Part shown: one piece after another, positions 51,755 through 60,223 of the stretch
Numbering within the stretch: position 1 is the first letter of the stretch
Layout: each line of letters begins with the position of its first letter
The notes under the pieces: model-generated
Databases searched by the model: none
What the model was told of the DNA's origin: nothing
The model's input: the letters and a program-made list of their open reading frames with translations, nothing else
Origin: Lonepinella koalarum
GTDB lineage: Bacteria > Pseudomonadota > Gammaproteobacteria > Enterobacterales > Pasteurellaceae
Length of the DNA: 64,000 nt
NCBI RefSeq assembly: GCF_004565475.1
Contig: NZ_SRHX01000001.1
Location: forward strand, 372,001 to 436,000
Direction of reading: 5' to 3'
Program-made: the position numbers and the translations under genes

Positions 51755-52411
51755 ATGCAAAATAAATTTCATCTCACTTTGCAAGAAAATCGTTTTTTGG
51801 CGAAGAAAAATATTGTGGAAGTGATCCACAGTATTTCACGGCTGGAAAACGTCAACACCACCTTTCCGCAAACGCAAACCATTGTCAGCGGAATGAGTGT
51901 GAGCGGTGTTTCCACCGATGATGTGCAGGTGATTTTAAATTTAAAAAATGCGTGGCAGTTTATTTTAAAAGCCGATTCGCCTTTTAATTTGGCTTTTGCT
52001 TGTAAAATCAATGGCTTTGTGGCGTATAATGAATCACTGGCGTGGGGCGAATTACGCTCGGGCAATGTGGGGATTAGTGGCGTGGCTTATGTGCCTGATA
52101 TTCCCCAACGGCAAAGCGTGGAACAAACTTTTGCACAAATTATCAATCAGCCCATTTCTGCCACGGAAAAAGCGTTAAAATTAATGTATTACCTGATGCG
52201 AAACCAGCTATTTTGGGACGGCAATAAACGCACAGCGATTATTTGTGCTAATTATTTGCTAATTCAAGCTGGGGCTGGTGTATTAAATATTAACGAGCAA
52301 CAATTAGAACAATGGCACGAACTATTGTCTCAATTTTATGAAAGTGGCGAGGATGCCGAGATTGTTGAGTGGACATATCAGCATTGTTTGTATGGGATAG
52401 GAAATGATTAA
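51755..52411 (+). CDS. Fic/DOC-fold protein with altered catalytic motif
   Basis: A Fic-domain protein of 218 residues. The family loop appears as QLFWDGNKRTA (151-161): the Doc/Fic pattern HxFxDGNKR is kept except that the catalytic His position is Gln151. The N-terminal helix that in class II Fic proteins carries (S/T)xxxE(G/N) reads QTIVSG (41-46), so the inhibitory Glu also appears replaced. It follows carA after nine bases and overlaps the next gene by eight. Fic proteins usually AMPylate or phosphorylate protein hydroxyls; this one may be inactive, or may have a different chemistry. No antitoxin partner is seen. Confidence 0.75.
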   Translation: MQNKFHLTLQENRFLAKKNIVEVIHSISRLENVNTTFPQTQTIVSGMSVSGVSTDDVQVILNLKNAWQFILKADSPFNLAFACKINGFVAYNESLAWGELRSGNVGISGVAYVPDIPQRQSVEQTFAQIINQPISATEKALKLMYYLMRNQLFWDGNKRTAIICANYLLIQAGAGVLNINEQQLEQWHELLSQFYESGEDAEIVEWTYQHCLYGIGND

Positions 52412-53039
52412 TGTATTTACCACAGGCTTTTTAATCAGTGCTGGATTATTAGTTGCTATCGGTCCACAAAATACGTATGTATTACGCCAAGGAATTAAAA
52501 AAGAAGCGATTTTTACGGTAAGTACAGTCTGTTTTTTATGCGATACGCTACTGATGACGATAGGTGTTTTTGGATTGGGCAAAGTGATTAATGATAACCA
52601 TATAGCACTTATTCTATTGACCTTAGTTGGATTTATTTTTCTAATTTGGTATGGCTACAATGCTTTAGTGAGTGCTTGGAAAGGGAATGATTCTTTAATT
52701 ATCAATTCAAAAGAACAAGCTGAAGTCAATAAACTAAAAATCATATCCACAACAGTGGCAATGAGCTTATTAAATCCAAATGTTTGGCTGGACACTGTGG
52801 CTATCGTAGGCAGTATTTCTTTATCTTTTGCAGAAAATATGAGAATTTACTATTTGGTGGGTGCTTTAACCGCTTCTTTTGTTTGGTTTTACAGCATTGG
52901 GTATCTTAGTTCGGGACTATCCAATATATTATCGAAAAAGAAAGTATGGCAGGTATTAGATCTTTGCATTGGGATTTATATGCTTTATATGGCATTTATG
53001 TTACTTGCTTCTGGTTTTTCAAATGGGATATTTTCTTAA
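52404..53039 (+). CDS. argO: LysE/ArgO-family amino acid exporter
   Basis: Inner-membrane exporter of 211 residues with six hydrophobic segments. The LysE family signature GLLVAIGPQNTYVLRQGI is in helix 1, and SLLNPNVWLDTVAIVGS in the central region carries the conserved Asn-Pro-x-x-x-x-Asp. Substrate is probably arginine or lysine; the place inside a carAB operon behind ARG boxes fits arginine. AGGAAATG within the fic tail is its ribosome binding site. The gene is AT-richer than the flanking carA and carB, suggesting a separate origin. Confidence 0.82.
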   Translation: MINVFTTGFLISAGLLVAIGPQNTYVLRQGIKKEAIFTVSTVCFLCDTLLMTIGVFGLGKVINDNHIALILLTLVGFIFLIWYGYNALVSAWKGNDSLIINSKEQAEVNKLKIISTTVAMSLLNPNVWLDTVAIVGSISLSFAENMRIYYLVGALTASFVWFYSIGYLSSGLSNILSKKKVWQVLDLCIGIYMLYMAFMLLASGFSNGIFS

Positions 53040-53081
53040 ATACACTTAAATTAATGTTCAAATTATTACAGAGAAAAAACT

Positions 53082-56000
53082 ATGCCAAAACGTAACGACA
53101 TAAACACAATATTAATTATCGGGGCAGGTCCGATTGTGATCGGTCAAGCCTGTGAATTTGACTATTCGGGGGCGCAGGCTTGTAAGGCTTTGCGGGAAGA
53201 AGGCTATAAAGTGGTGTTGGTGAACTCCAACCCTGCCACCATTATGACCGATCCGAATATGGCGGATGTCACCTACATTGAGCCAATTCAATGGCAAACC
53301 GTGGAAAAAATCATTGAAAAAGAACGCCCTGATGCGATTTTACCGACCATGGGCGGACAAACGGCGTTGAACTGTGCGTTAGATTTGTCTAAACATGGCG
53401 TGTTGAAAAAATACAATGTGGAGTTGATCGGAGCGACCGAAGATGCCATTGATAAAGCGGAAGATCGTGGACGGTTTAAAGAAGCCATGGCGAAAATTGG
53501 GCTAAATACGCCAAAATCTTTTGTGTGCCATACTTTCGATGAGGCGTGGAAAGCACAGGAAGAAGTGGGCTTTCCAACCTTGATTCGTCCGTCATTTACC
53601 ATGGGCGGCTCAGGCGGCGGCATTGCTTATAACCGTGATGAATTTCAAGCCATTTGTGAACGGGGTTTTGATGCCTCACCGACCCACGAGCTGTTGATTG
53701 AGCAGTCGGTGTTGGGTTGGAAAGAGTACGAAATGGAAGTGGTGCGGGATAAGGCGGACAACTGCATTATCGTCTGTTCCATTGAAAACTTTGACCCAAT
53801 GGGCGTGCATACAGGTGACAGTATCACCGTTGCTCCTGCTCAAACCTTGACCGATAAAGAATACCAAATTATGCGAAATGCCAGTCTTGCGGTGTTGCGT
53901 GAAATTGGGGTGGATACGGGCGGTTCAAACGTGCAATTTGCCATCAACCCTGAAAATGGCGAGATGATCGTGATTGAAATGAATCCACGGGTCAGTCGTT
54001 CTTCGGCGTTGGCTTCCAAAGCCACAGGTTTCCCGATTGCTAAAGTGGCAGCCAAATTGGCGGTGGGCTATACGCTTAACGAACTTCGCAACGACATTAC
54101 AGGCGGTTTAATCCCTGCCTCTTTTGAGCCGTCCATTGACTATGTGGTGACCAAAGTCCCACGTTTTGCCTTTGAAAAATTCCCCCAAGCGGACGACCGT
54201 TTAACCACGCAAATGAAATCCGTGGGCGAAGTGATGGCAATGGGTCGCACGTTCCAAGAAAGTTTACAAAAAGCCTTGCGTGGCTTAGAAACAGGGATTT
54301 GTGGTTTCAATTTGCTTTCCGAAGAACCTGAAAAAATCCGTAGCGAATTGGGTAACCCTGGTCCGAATCGGATTTTATATGTGGCAGACGCATTCGGGGC
54401 TGGTTTCAGTTTGGAAGAAGTCCATCATTATTCCAAAATTGATCCGTGGTTCTTGATTCAAATTCAAGATTTAGTGCAAGAAGAATTAGCGTTGGAAAAA
54501 CGTACGCTAGATGAATTGGATTACACTGAACTCCGCCGTTTAAAACGCAAAGGCTTTTCCGATAAACGGATTGGTCAGCTTACCAAGGCTGGCGAAACCG
54601 CGGTGCGAAATAAACGAAATTCTTTGAATCTTCACCCTGTTTATAAACGAGTGGACACCTGTGCGGGCGAATTTAAATCCGACACCGCTTATCTTTATTC
54701 CACCTATGAAGAAGAATGCGAAAGCCGTCCAACGGATCGCAAAAAAATCATGATTTTAGGTGGTGGTCCGAACCGTATCGGACAAGGGATTGAATTTGAT
54801 TATTGCTGCGTTCATGCCGCCCTTGCCTTGCGTGAAAGCGGTTTTGAAACCATTATGGTCAACTGCAACCCTGAAACGGTGTCTACGGATTTTGATACGT
54901 CCGACCGTTTATATTTTGAGCCGTTGACTCTTGAAGATGTGCTAGAAATTATCCACGTGGAAAATCCGTACGGCGTGATTGTGCATTACGGCGGTCAAAC
55001 CCCATTGAAACTCGCCAATGCCTTGCACGACAATGGCGTAAATATTATTGGCACGTCCGCCGACAGCATCGATGCCGCCGAAGACCGTGAACGTTTCCAA
55101 AAAATCTTGCAAGATTTAGGACTAAAACAACCGAATAACCGCACGGCTCGCAATGCAGTTGAAGCGGTGAAATTGGCGGAAGAAGTGGGCTATCCTTTGG
55201 TGGTGCGTCCGTCTTATGTATTGGGCGGTCGGGCGATGCAGATTGTGTACAACGTGGACGAACTCAATAAATATATGCGTGAAGCGGTACAAGTGTCCGA
55301 AGACAGCCCGATTTTGCTGGATCATTTCTTAAACAACGCCATTGAAGTGGACGTAGATTGTATTTGTGACGGTAAGGAAGTCATCATTGGTGGCATTATG
55401 CAACATATCGAACAAGCAGGCATTCACAGTGGCGACTCCGCTTGCTCCTTGCCAGCCTATTCTTTAAGTGAAGCCGTGCAAGATGAAATCCGCCGTCAAA
55501 CCGTGGCAATGGCTCACGCCTTAAATGTAGTGGGCTTAATGAACGTGCAGTTTGCCGTGCAAAATGACGTGATTTATGTGTTGGAAGTCAACCCACGCGC
55601 CAGCCGTACTGTGCCATTTGTCAGTAAAGCCACAGGGCGATCTTTGGCGAAAATCGCCGCCCGAGTAATGGCAGGAATTTCTCTAGCAGAACAGGGGATA
55701 GCTGGTGAAGTGATACCTGATTATTACTCTGTCAAAGAAGCCGTGTTCCCGTTTATTAAATTCCCTGGGGTAGACACGATTTTAGGGCCTGAAATGCGTT
55801 CCACAGGCGAAGTCATGGGCGTTGGAAAGACCTTTTCCGAAGCCTTTTTAAAAGCACAGCTGGGTGCAGGCGAGCGAGTACCAAAGACCGGCAAAGTCTT
55901 TGTTTCCGTGGACAACAACGATAAAGAACGCTTATTGCCCGTGGCTCGCAGCTTACAAGAACAAGGCTACGGCTTATGTGCCACCATAGGAACGGCGAAA

Positions 56001-56312
56001 TTCTTGAAAGAAAACGGCATTTTCGCCCAAATCGTAAACAAAGTTCGTGAAGGTCGCCCGCATATTGTGGATGCCATTAAAAACGGTGAAATTGCCATGG
56101 TCATTAACACTGTTGGTAGTACACCTGAAAGCGTAACAGATAGTCATTCTATTCGCCAAAGTGCATTGCAACAGAAAGTGTTTTTACAAACAACGCTTTC
56201 AGGAGCAGAAGCCTTAGTGGAAGGTGTGAAAAGTATTGATAAACTTGATGTGTATTCGATACAGGAGTTGCATCAAAGTCTAAATAAGGAATATATATCT
56301 AAAAATAAGTAA
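53082..56312 (+). CDS. carB: Carbamoyl-phosphate synthase large subunit CarB
   Basis: Two homologous ATP-grasp halves: the first (about 1-400) makes carbamate with ammonia from CarA, the second (about 555-935) makes carbamoyl phosphate; the C-terminal MGS-like domain (about 940-1073) binds allosteric effectors. The 1076 residues match E. coli (1073). Signatures are [20 protein letters not shown]-type starts in each half, [14 protein letters not shown] and [15 protein letters not shown], and paired [18 protein letters not shown] / [18 protein letters not shown]. Much of the gene is TTG/GCC-rich while the last ~600 bases are AT-richer. Confidence 0.97.
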   Translation: MPKRNDINTILIIGAGPIVIGQACEFDYSGAQACKALREEGYKVVLVNSNPATIMTDPNMADVTYIEPIQWQTVEKIIEKERPDAILPTMGGQTALNCALDLSKHGVLKKYNVELIGATEDAIDKAEDRGRFKEAMAKIGLNTPKSFVCHTFDEAWKAQEEVGFPTLIRPSFTMGGSGGGIAYNRDEFQAICERGFDASPTHELLIEQSVLGWKEYEMEVVRDKADNCIIVCSIENFDPMGVHTGDSITVAPAQTLTDKEYQIMRNASLAVLREIGVDTGGSNVQFAINPENGEMIVIEMNPRVSRSSALASKATGFPIAKVAAKLAVGYTLNELRNDITGGLIPASFEPSIDYVVTKVPRFAFEKFPQADDRLTTQMKSVGEVMAMGRTFQESLQKALRGLETGICGFNLLSEEPEKIRSELGNPGPNRILYVADAFGAGFSLEEVHHYSKIDPWFLIQIQDLVQEELALEKRTLDELDYTELRRLKRKGFSDKRIGQLTKAGETAVRNKRNSLNLHPVYKRVDTCAGEFKSDTAYLYSTYEEECESRPTDRKKIMILGGGPNRIGQGIEFDYCCVHAALALRESGFETIMVNCNPETVSTDFDTSDRLYFEPLTLEDVLEIIHVENPYGVIVHYGGQTPLKLANALHDNGVNIIGTSADSIDAAEDRERFQKILQDLGLKQPNNRTARNAVEAVKLAEEVGYPLVVRPSYVLGGRAMQIVYNVDELNKYMREAVQVSEDSPILLDHFLNNAIEVDVDCICDGKEVIIGGIMQHIEQAGIHSGDSACSLPAYSLSEAVQDEIRRQTVAMAHALNVVGLMNVQFAVQNDVIYVLEVNPRASRTVPFVSKATGRSLAKIAARVMAGISLAEQGIAGEVIPDYYSVKEAVFPFIKFPGVDTILGPEMRSTGEVMGVGKTFSEAFLKAQLGAGERVPKTGKVFVSVDNNDKERLLPVARSLQEQGYGLCATIGTAKFLKENGIFAQIVNKVREGRPHIVDAIKNGEIAMVINTVGSTPESVTDSHSIRQSALQQKVFLQTTLSGAEALVEGVKSIDKLDVYSIQELHQSLNKEYISKNK

Positions 56313-56321
56313 ACAGATAAG

Positions 56322-56360
56322 AAACGATTAAATTCTATTCAAAATAGAATTTAATCGTTT
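56322..56360 (+). terminator. Very long perfect hairpin after carB
   Basis: An 18-bp perfect stem with only a 3-nt loop, starting 10 bases after the carB stop. The T-run (TTTTTTCTC) comes 11 bases later, so it is not a textbook intrinsic terminator. It may be a stability element or imperfect terminator. Confidence 0.7.
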
Positions 56361-56481
56361 AGCAGTGCTTTTTTCTCATTTGTCAGATTTGGAATTTAAA
56401 TTCAAGTGGTTTTTCTGATTGCCTATTCGACAGAAATGTTGAATAGGGTGGATGATGAGTAAGCATTAATTATCAACAACG

Positions 56482-56518
56482 AAAAGCCTTGAATACAGTG
56501 GTGTTCGGGGCTTTTTTG
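56482..56518 (+). terminator. Second terminator between carB and cyaA
   Basis: AAAAGCCTTGAA pairs with TTCGGGGCTTTT (two mismatched pairs) around a 10-nt loop and is followed by TTGTTTG; a textbook terminator shape. It isolates cyaA from carB. Confidence 0.8.
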
Positions 56519-56583
56519 TTTGCTTTATTATGCCCCAGATGATAAAGTAATAAATGCTACTTATTGAAAAAATGGGTGTTTTC

Positions 56584-59097
56584 TTGAAGTACGATATTGA
56601 ATTTGCTAAAAAACAGGTTGCTGATCTTGAACATTTCCGCATTGTGCGAGCATTGTCGGGTGCATCAAGTGAATTTCAACATATCTTTAAACTCGTGACG
56701 TTATTATTACAGGTTAACCATCCACGTTTACCTGGTTTCGTTGCCGGTACGCCTGTGGGAATTAGTAATTTTACCTTATCCGATTATCAACAAGAATACT
56801 TAGCCAAAGTTGTCCCAGAATTTTCTTATTCACAAATTAATGCTTTTTCTCACCGCACTTTTGATGCTATTTATGGCGTTTATGTCATGGGGAGTATCGC
56901 TTCTATTTCACAAACAGCTGCCTCTGATCTGGATATTTGGGTTTGTCATCGTAAAGAACTGAAGAATGATGAACGAGAGTTACTCAAACAAAAAACCTTA
57001 GTTTTACAAAGCTGGGCAAAACAATATGAAATTGATGTGAATTTTTTTCTTATGGATCAAGAACGATTCCACTGTTTTCGTTACTCAGATGCCATGACAT
57101 CAGAAAATTGTGGATCAGCACAATATATGTTATTGCTTGATGAGTTTTATCGTTCAGCTATTCGCTTAGCAGGTAAACCATTATTGTGGTTACATTTATT
57201 GGTGGAAGACGAACAACAATACGAAACTGAAGTGGAGCAATTAATTTTAAATAAACAAATTAACCCACAAGATTGGGTAGATTTTGGTGGTTTAGGAGCG
57301 TTTTCAGCGAATGAATATTTTGGTGCGAGTTTGTGGCATCTCTATAAAGGCATTGATTCCCCGTATAAATCAACCATCAAGATTTTATTGCTTGAAGCCT
57401 ATTCTTGGGAATATCCGAATACCTATTTAATTTCATCCGATTTTAAATTTCGCTTATTAACCGATCGTACCGAAGATTATCATTTTGATCCTTATTTGGC
57501 AATGTTAGATCGAGTCACTAGTTATCTGATTAATCATGGTGATTTTAAACGCTTAAATTTTGTTCGACGTTGTTTTTATATTAAAGCAACCGAAGATTTA
57601 TGGTATACCAAGGCCGAAGGTTGGCGTTTTAGCTTATTATCTGAGCTCACTAAACAATGGGGGTGGGATCAAGATACTATCCAAGAACTGAATCAACGAC
57701 CATTTTGGAAAATAAAAATGGTGAAACGTTCCTATAATGATTTAGTTCAAATGCTCATGATGAGCTATCGTAATCTGATTAAATTTGCACGTAAAAATCA
57801 TGTGGACGCGACGATTATGCCACAGGATATTAGTATATTATCTAGAAAATTATATAGTGCATTTGAGGAATTACCCGGTAAGGTATCTTTGGTTAATCTA
57901 CTGATCTCAAATGATTTATCCGAAGAAAATCTTACTTTTATTGAAGTGACTAAAGCGAAAGCGAATATAAAACCGGGTTGGTATGTGGTTAATCATGCAC
58001 CTAAAGCTTCTGAGTTGGCATCTTATAATCGGCATATTGAATATAATCCAAATTTACATAAATTAGTATCTTGGGCTTATTTTAATGGGTTACTCGCTAA
58101 GGGAACTCAGTTACATATTTTTAGTCAAACCGTATCGTTAGAAAAATTAACAGCTTTTGTAGCCGATTTAACACAATTCTTTCCAGTAAAAGTACCGCCA
58201 GCTACCAATGAAGAATTACATCATCCGTGCGAAATTCGCCATTTAGCGGTCTTTGTTAATTTAGTTTCCGATCCGACTAAAAATTTTGTTCAATCTTGGA
58301 CGAATATTCAGCAAGGAGATTTATTTAGTTTCGGGCAAAACGAAGAAAGCTTAGTCGGCAGTATCGATCTAATTTATCGTAATTTGTGGAATGAAATCAG
58401 AACATTGCACTTTGAGGGTAGCAATGCGATTTTACTAGCTTTAAAAGTATTAGCGAATAAGATTCACCGCGGTTCTGATTCACCGAAAGCGGTTGATGTT
58501 TTTTGTTATAGTGAAAATTATCAACGAGCATTGCATGATTTAGTATTGACCTTAGTTAATAAGTGTATCGGTATTCAAATGGGAACGATTTCTTCCACGA
58601 ATACGCCAAATATGTTACGGATAGCGGGTAAAAACTGGCAATTCTTCTTTGAAAATCGGGGAATGCGGTGGCAGGAAATCCCAGATGCACAACTAGCAAA
58701 TATTGATGAATTAGCCCATATTGCAAAATCTGATGAAAAAGCACCGCACTTTTTTCCACATAAATTTTTATCTCCGCAACATAATCGTAAATACCCAGTG
58801 GAAATAGACGCTTTTGCTAGCGAAGGATTTTTACAATTCTTTTTTAAAGATAATACTGATGGTACGTTTAATGTATATATTCTAGATGAACAAAATCATC
58901 TTGAAATTTATCGCCATTGTGATGGTGAAAAAGAGCGTAAAATAAGAGAGATTAATTATATCTATCAACAGGCGGATCGCTCAGGTAATAATATGTACCA
59001 TATTATTCAACGTGATTTTAATTATCCACAGTTTTATCAGTTAATTTCGGATAGTAATAATAGCAGAAAAATTATTCCGTTTACGGCAATTCATTGA
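56584..59097 (+). CDS. cyaA: Adenylate cyclase, class I (CyaA)
   Basis: Cytoplasmic producer of cAMP, the co-regulator for CRP and for competence in this family. About 837 residues. The N-terminal catalytic region has VMGSIASISQTAASDLDIWVCH (nucleotidyltransferase-type GS and DxD) and MDQERFHCFRYS. The C-terminal half is the regulatory region that responds to phosphorylated EIIA-Glc. I placed the start at TTG 56584 (LKYDIEFAKKQVADL), because E. coli cyaA also uses TTG and a GGGTG lies just upstream; ATG codons at 56554 and 56572 are alternatives. Confidence 0.93.
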   Translation: MKYDIEFAKKQVADLEHFRIVRALSGASSEFQHIFKLVTLLLQVNHPRLPGFVAGTPVGISNFTLSDYQQEYLAKVVPEFSYSQINAFSHRTFDAIYGVYVMGSIASISQTAASDLDIWVCHRKELKNDERELLKQKTLVLQSWAKQYEIDVNFFLMDQERFHCFRYSDAMTSENCGSAQYMLLLDEFYRSAIRLAGKPLLWLHLLVEDEQQYETEVEQLILNKQINPQDWVDFGGLGAFSANEYFGASLWHLYKGIDSPYKSTIKILLLEAYSWEYPNTYLISSDFKFRLLTDRTEDYHFDPYLAMLDRVTSYLINHGDFKRLNFVRRCFYIKATEDLWYTKAEGWRFSLLSELTKQWGWDQDTIQELNQRPFWKIKMVKRSYNDLVQMLMMSYRNLIKFARKNHVDATIMPQDISILSRKLYSAFEELPGKVSLVNLLISNDLSEENLTFIEVTKAKANIKPGWYVVNHAPKASELASYNRHIEYNPNLHKLVSWAYFNGLLAKGTQLHIFSQTVSLEKLTAFVADLTQFFPVKVPPATNEELHHPCEIRHLAVFVNLVSDPTKNFVQSWTNIQQGDLFSFGQNEESLVGSIDLIYRNLWNEIRTLHFEGSNAILLALKVLANKIHRGSDSPKAVDVFCYSENYQRALHDLVLTLVNKCIGIQMGTISSTNTPNMLRIAGKNWQFFFENRGMRWQEIPDAQLANIDELAHIAKSDEKAPHFFPHKFLSPQHNRKYPVEIDAFASEGFLQFFFKDNTDGTFNVYILDEQNHLEIYRHCDGEKERKIREINYIYQQADRSGNNMYHIIQRDFNYPQFYQLISDSNNSRKIIPFTAIH

Positions 59098-59155
59098 TCA
59101 GTTTTATGTAACACAATATATTTGTTTCTAATATCAAGAGTATTTTTATAGAGAT

Positions 59156-59791
59156 ATGACCATGCAAGAAAAAATTAGTATTTTGATTATAGACGATCAT
59201 CCTTTAATGCGTCGTGGTATTAAACAACTTATAGCGTTAGAAGATAATTTTCTAGTTATTGGTGAAGCCAGTAATGGTAATGATGGTATTTCCTTGGCAT
59301 TAAGAAATGAGCCGGATTTAATTATTTTGGATCTCAATATGAAAGGGCTTTCAGGTTTAGATACATTAAAAGCATTACGTAATGAAGGGGTTGATGCAAG
59401 AATTGTGATTTTAACTGTTTCTGATGCGAAAAATGATATTTTTTCTTTAATTGATGCCGGAGCAGATGGCTATTTATTGAAAGATACCGAGCCAGATATT
59501 TTATTAAAGCAAATAAAACAAATTGCTAAAGGTGAAATGATTTTAAGTGATAGCATCAAAGATCTCTTATTAGCACGCAGCCCCTCACAAGAACCTATTC
59601 ATTCTTTAACCGAGCGTGAGTTGGATGTGTTGCAATTGATCGCGACAGGTTTATCGAATAAACAAATCGCGCATCAATTATTTATTTCAGAAGAAACAGT
59701 GAAAGTACATATTCGTAATTTATTACGTAAACTTAATGTACATTCACGTGTTGCAGCAACAGTGCTTTATTTAGAATATAAAGGAAATTAA
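59156..59791 (+). CDS. narP: Nitrate/nitrite response regulator NarP
   Basis: NarL-family response regulator of 211 residues. The receiver has acidic pocket IIDDHP (D13, D14), phospho-acceptor D59 in ILDLNMKGLSG, Thr in ILTVSDA and Lys in YLLKDTEP. The C-terminal LuxR-type HTH reads LTERELDVLQLIATGLSNKQIAHQLFISEETVKVHIRNLLRKL. Close to NarP (as opposed to NarL) in DDHPLMRRGI. Pasteurellaceae usually have NarP alone with NarQ; no sensor kinase lies next to it here. Confidence 0.93.
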   Translation: MTMQEKISILIIDDHPLMRRGIKQLIALEDNFLVIGEASNGNDGISLALRNEPDLIILDLNMKGLSGLDTLKALRNEGVDARIVILTVSDAKNDIFSLIDAGADGYLLKDTEPDILLKQIKQIAKGEMILSDSIKDLLLARSPSQEPIHSLTERELDVLQLIATGLSNKQIAHQLFISEETVKVHIRNLLRKLNVHSRVAATVLYLEYKGN

Positions 59792-59802
59792 TGAGTGAAT
59801 AA

Positions 59803-59828
59803 AAAAGAGCCAGCTGGCTCTTTTAATT
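59803..59828. terminator. Terminator between narP and oapB (convergent)
   Basis: Perfect palindrome AAAAGAGCCAGCTGGCTCTTTT (two halves of 11) followed by AATTATT; T-rich on both strands. Confidence 0.88.
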
Positions 59829-60213
59829 ATTGTTCGATACATTGTTCTGCCAGAATATTACCCACACTACTTCGCAAACTGTTGTTTTCGGTTGTTTCTA
59901 ACCATTGCCAGTGAATACTGGTATAGAATTTACCTGTTTGGTAAAGTGTGGCATTCAGTTTTTCAGTGACCCCCTCAAAGGTGAGATTAATCTCATCGGT
60001 TTTCACTTTTTTAGTATTTTTACTACTTTCAGTGATACGAACAACTCTTATTATTTTATCATCTTTACATTTATAGAGACTGGCTGATCTCTTTTGTGTT
60101 GTTTTATCCAACATCACTTGGTTTTTAGGTTGAGACTGACTATGCGACAGTAATTCTGAATCTGTCGTACAAGCCACTATACCGATGAAAGTGAATAATA
60201 AAAGTCGTTTCAA
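59827..60213 (-). CDS. oapB: Opacity-associated lipoprotein OapB, MliC-like
   Basis: Small predicted lipoprotein of 128 residues. I placed the start at TTG 60213, because AAGGA lies 8 bases before it and it gives a clean lipoprotein signal MKRLLLFTFIGIVAC with lipobox IVAC (Cys15); an upstream frame to 60300 would overlap oapA. The mature part has YKCKDDK, then GKFYTSIHWQWLETTENNSL and GNILAEQC, which resembles the MliC/PliC lysozyme-inhibitor fold with a possible Cys-Cys bridge. In H. influenzae oapB lies after oapA and is needed for OapA-dependent colony opacity. Confidence 0.72.
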   Translation of the reverse strand: MKRLLLFTFIGIVACTTDSELLSHSQSQPKNQVMLDKTTQKRSASLYKCKDDKIIRVVRITESSKNTKKVKTDEINLTFEGVTEKLNATLYQTGKFYTSIHWQWLETTENNSLRSSVGNILAEQCIEQ

Positions 60214-60223
60214 GAAAATATCC

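Noticed and set aside
51755-53039. Fic gene plus exporter gene as a toxin-antitoxin pair
   Set aside because: The second gene is a membrane exporter with intact LysE motifs, not an antitoxin, and the Fic active site appears altered.
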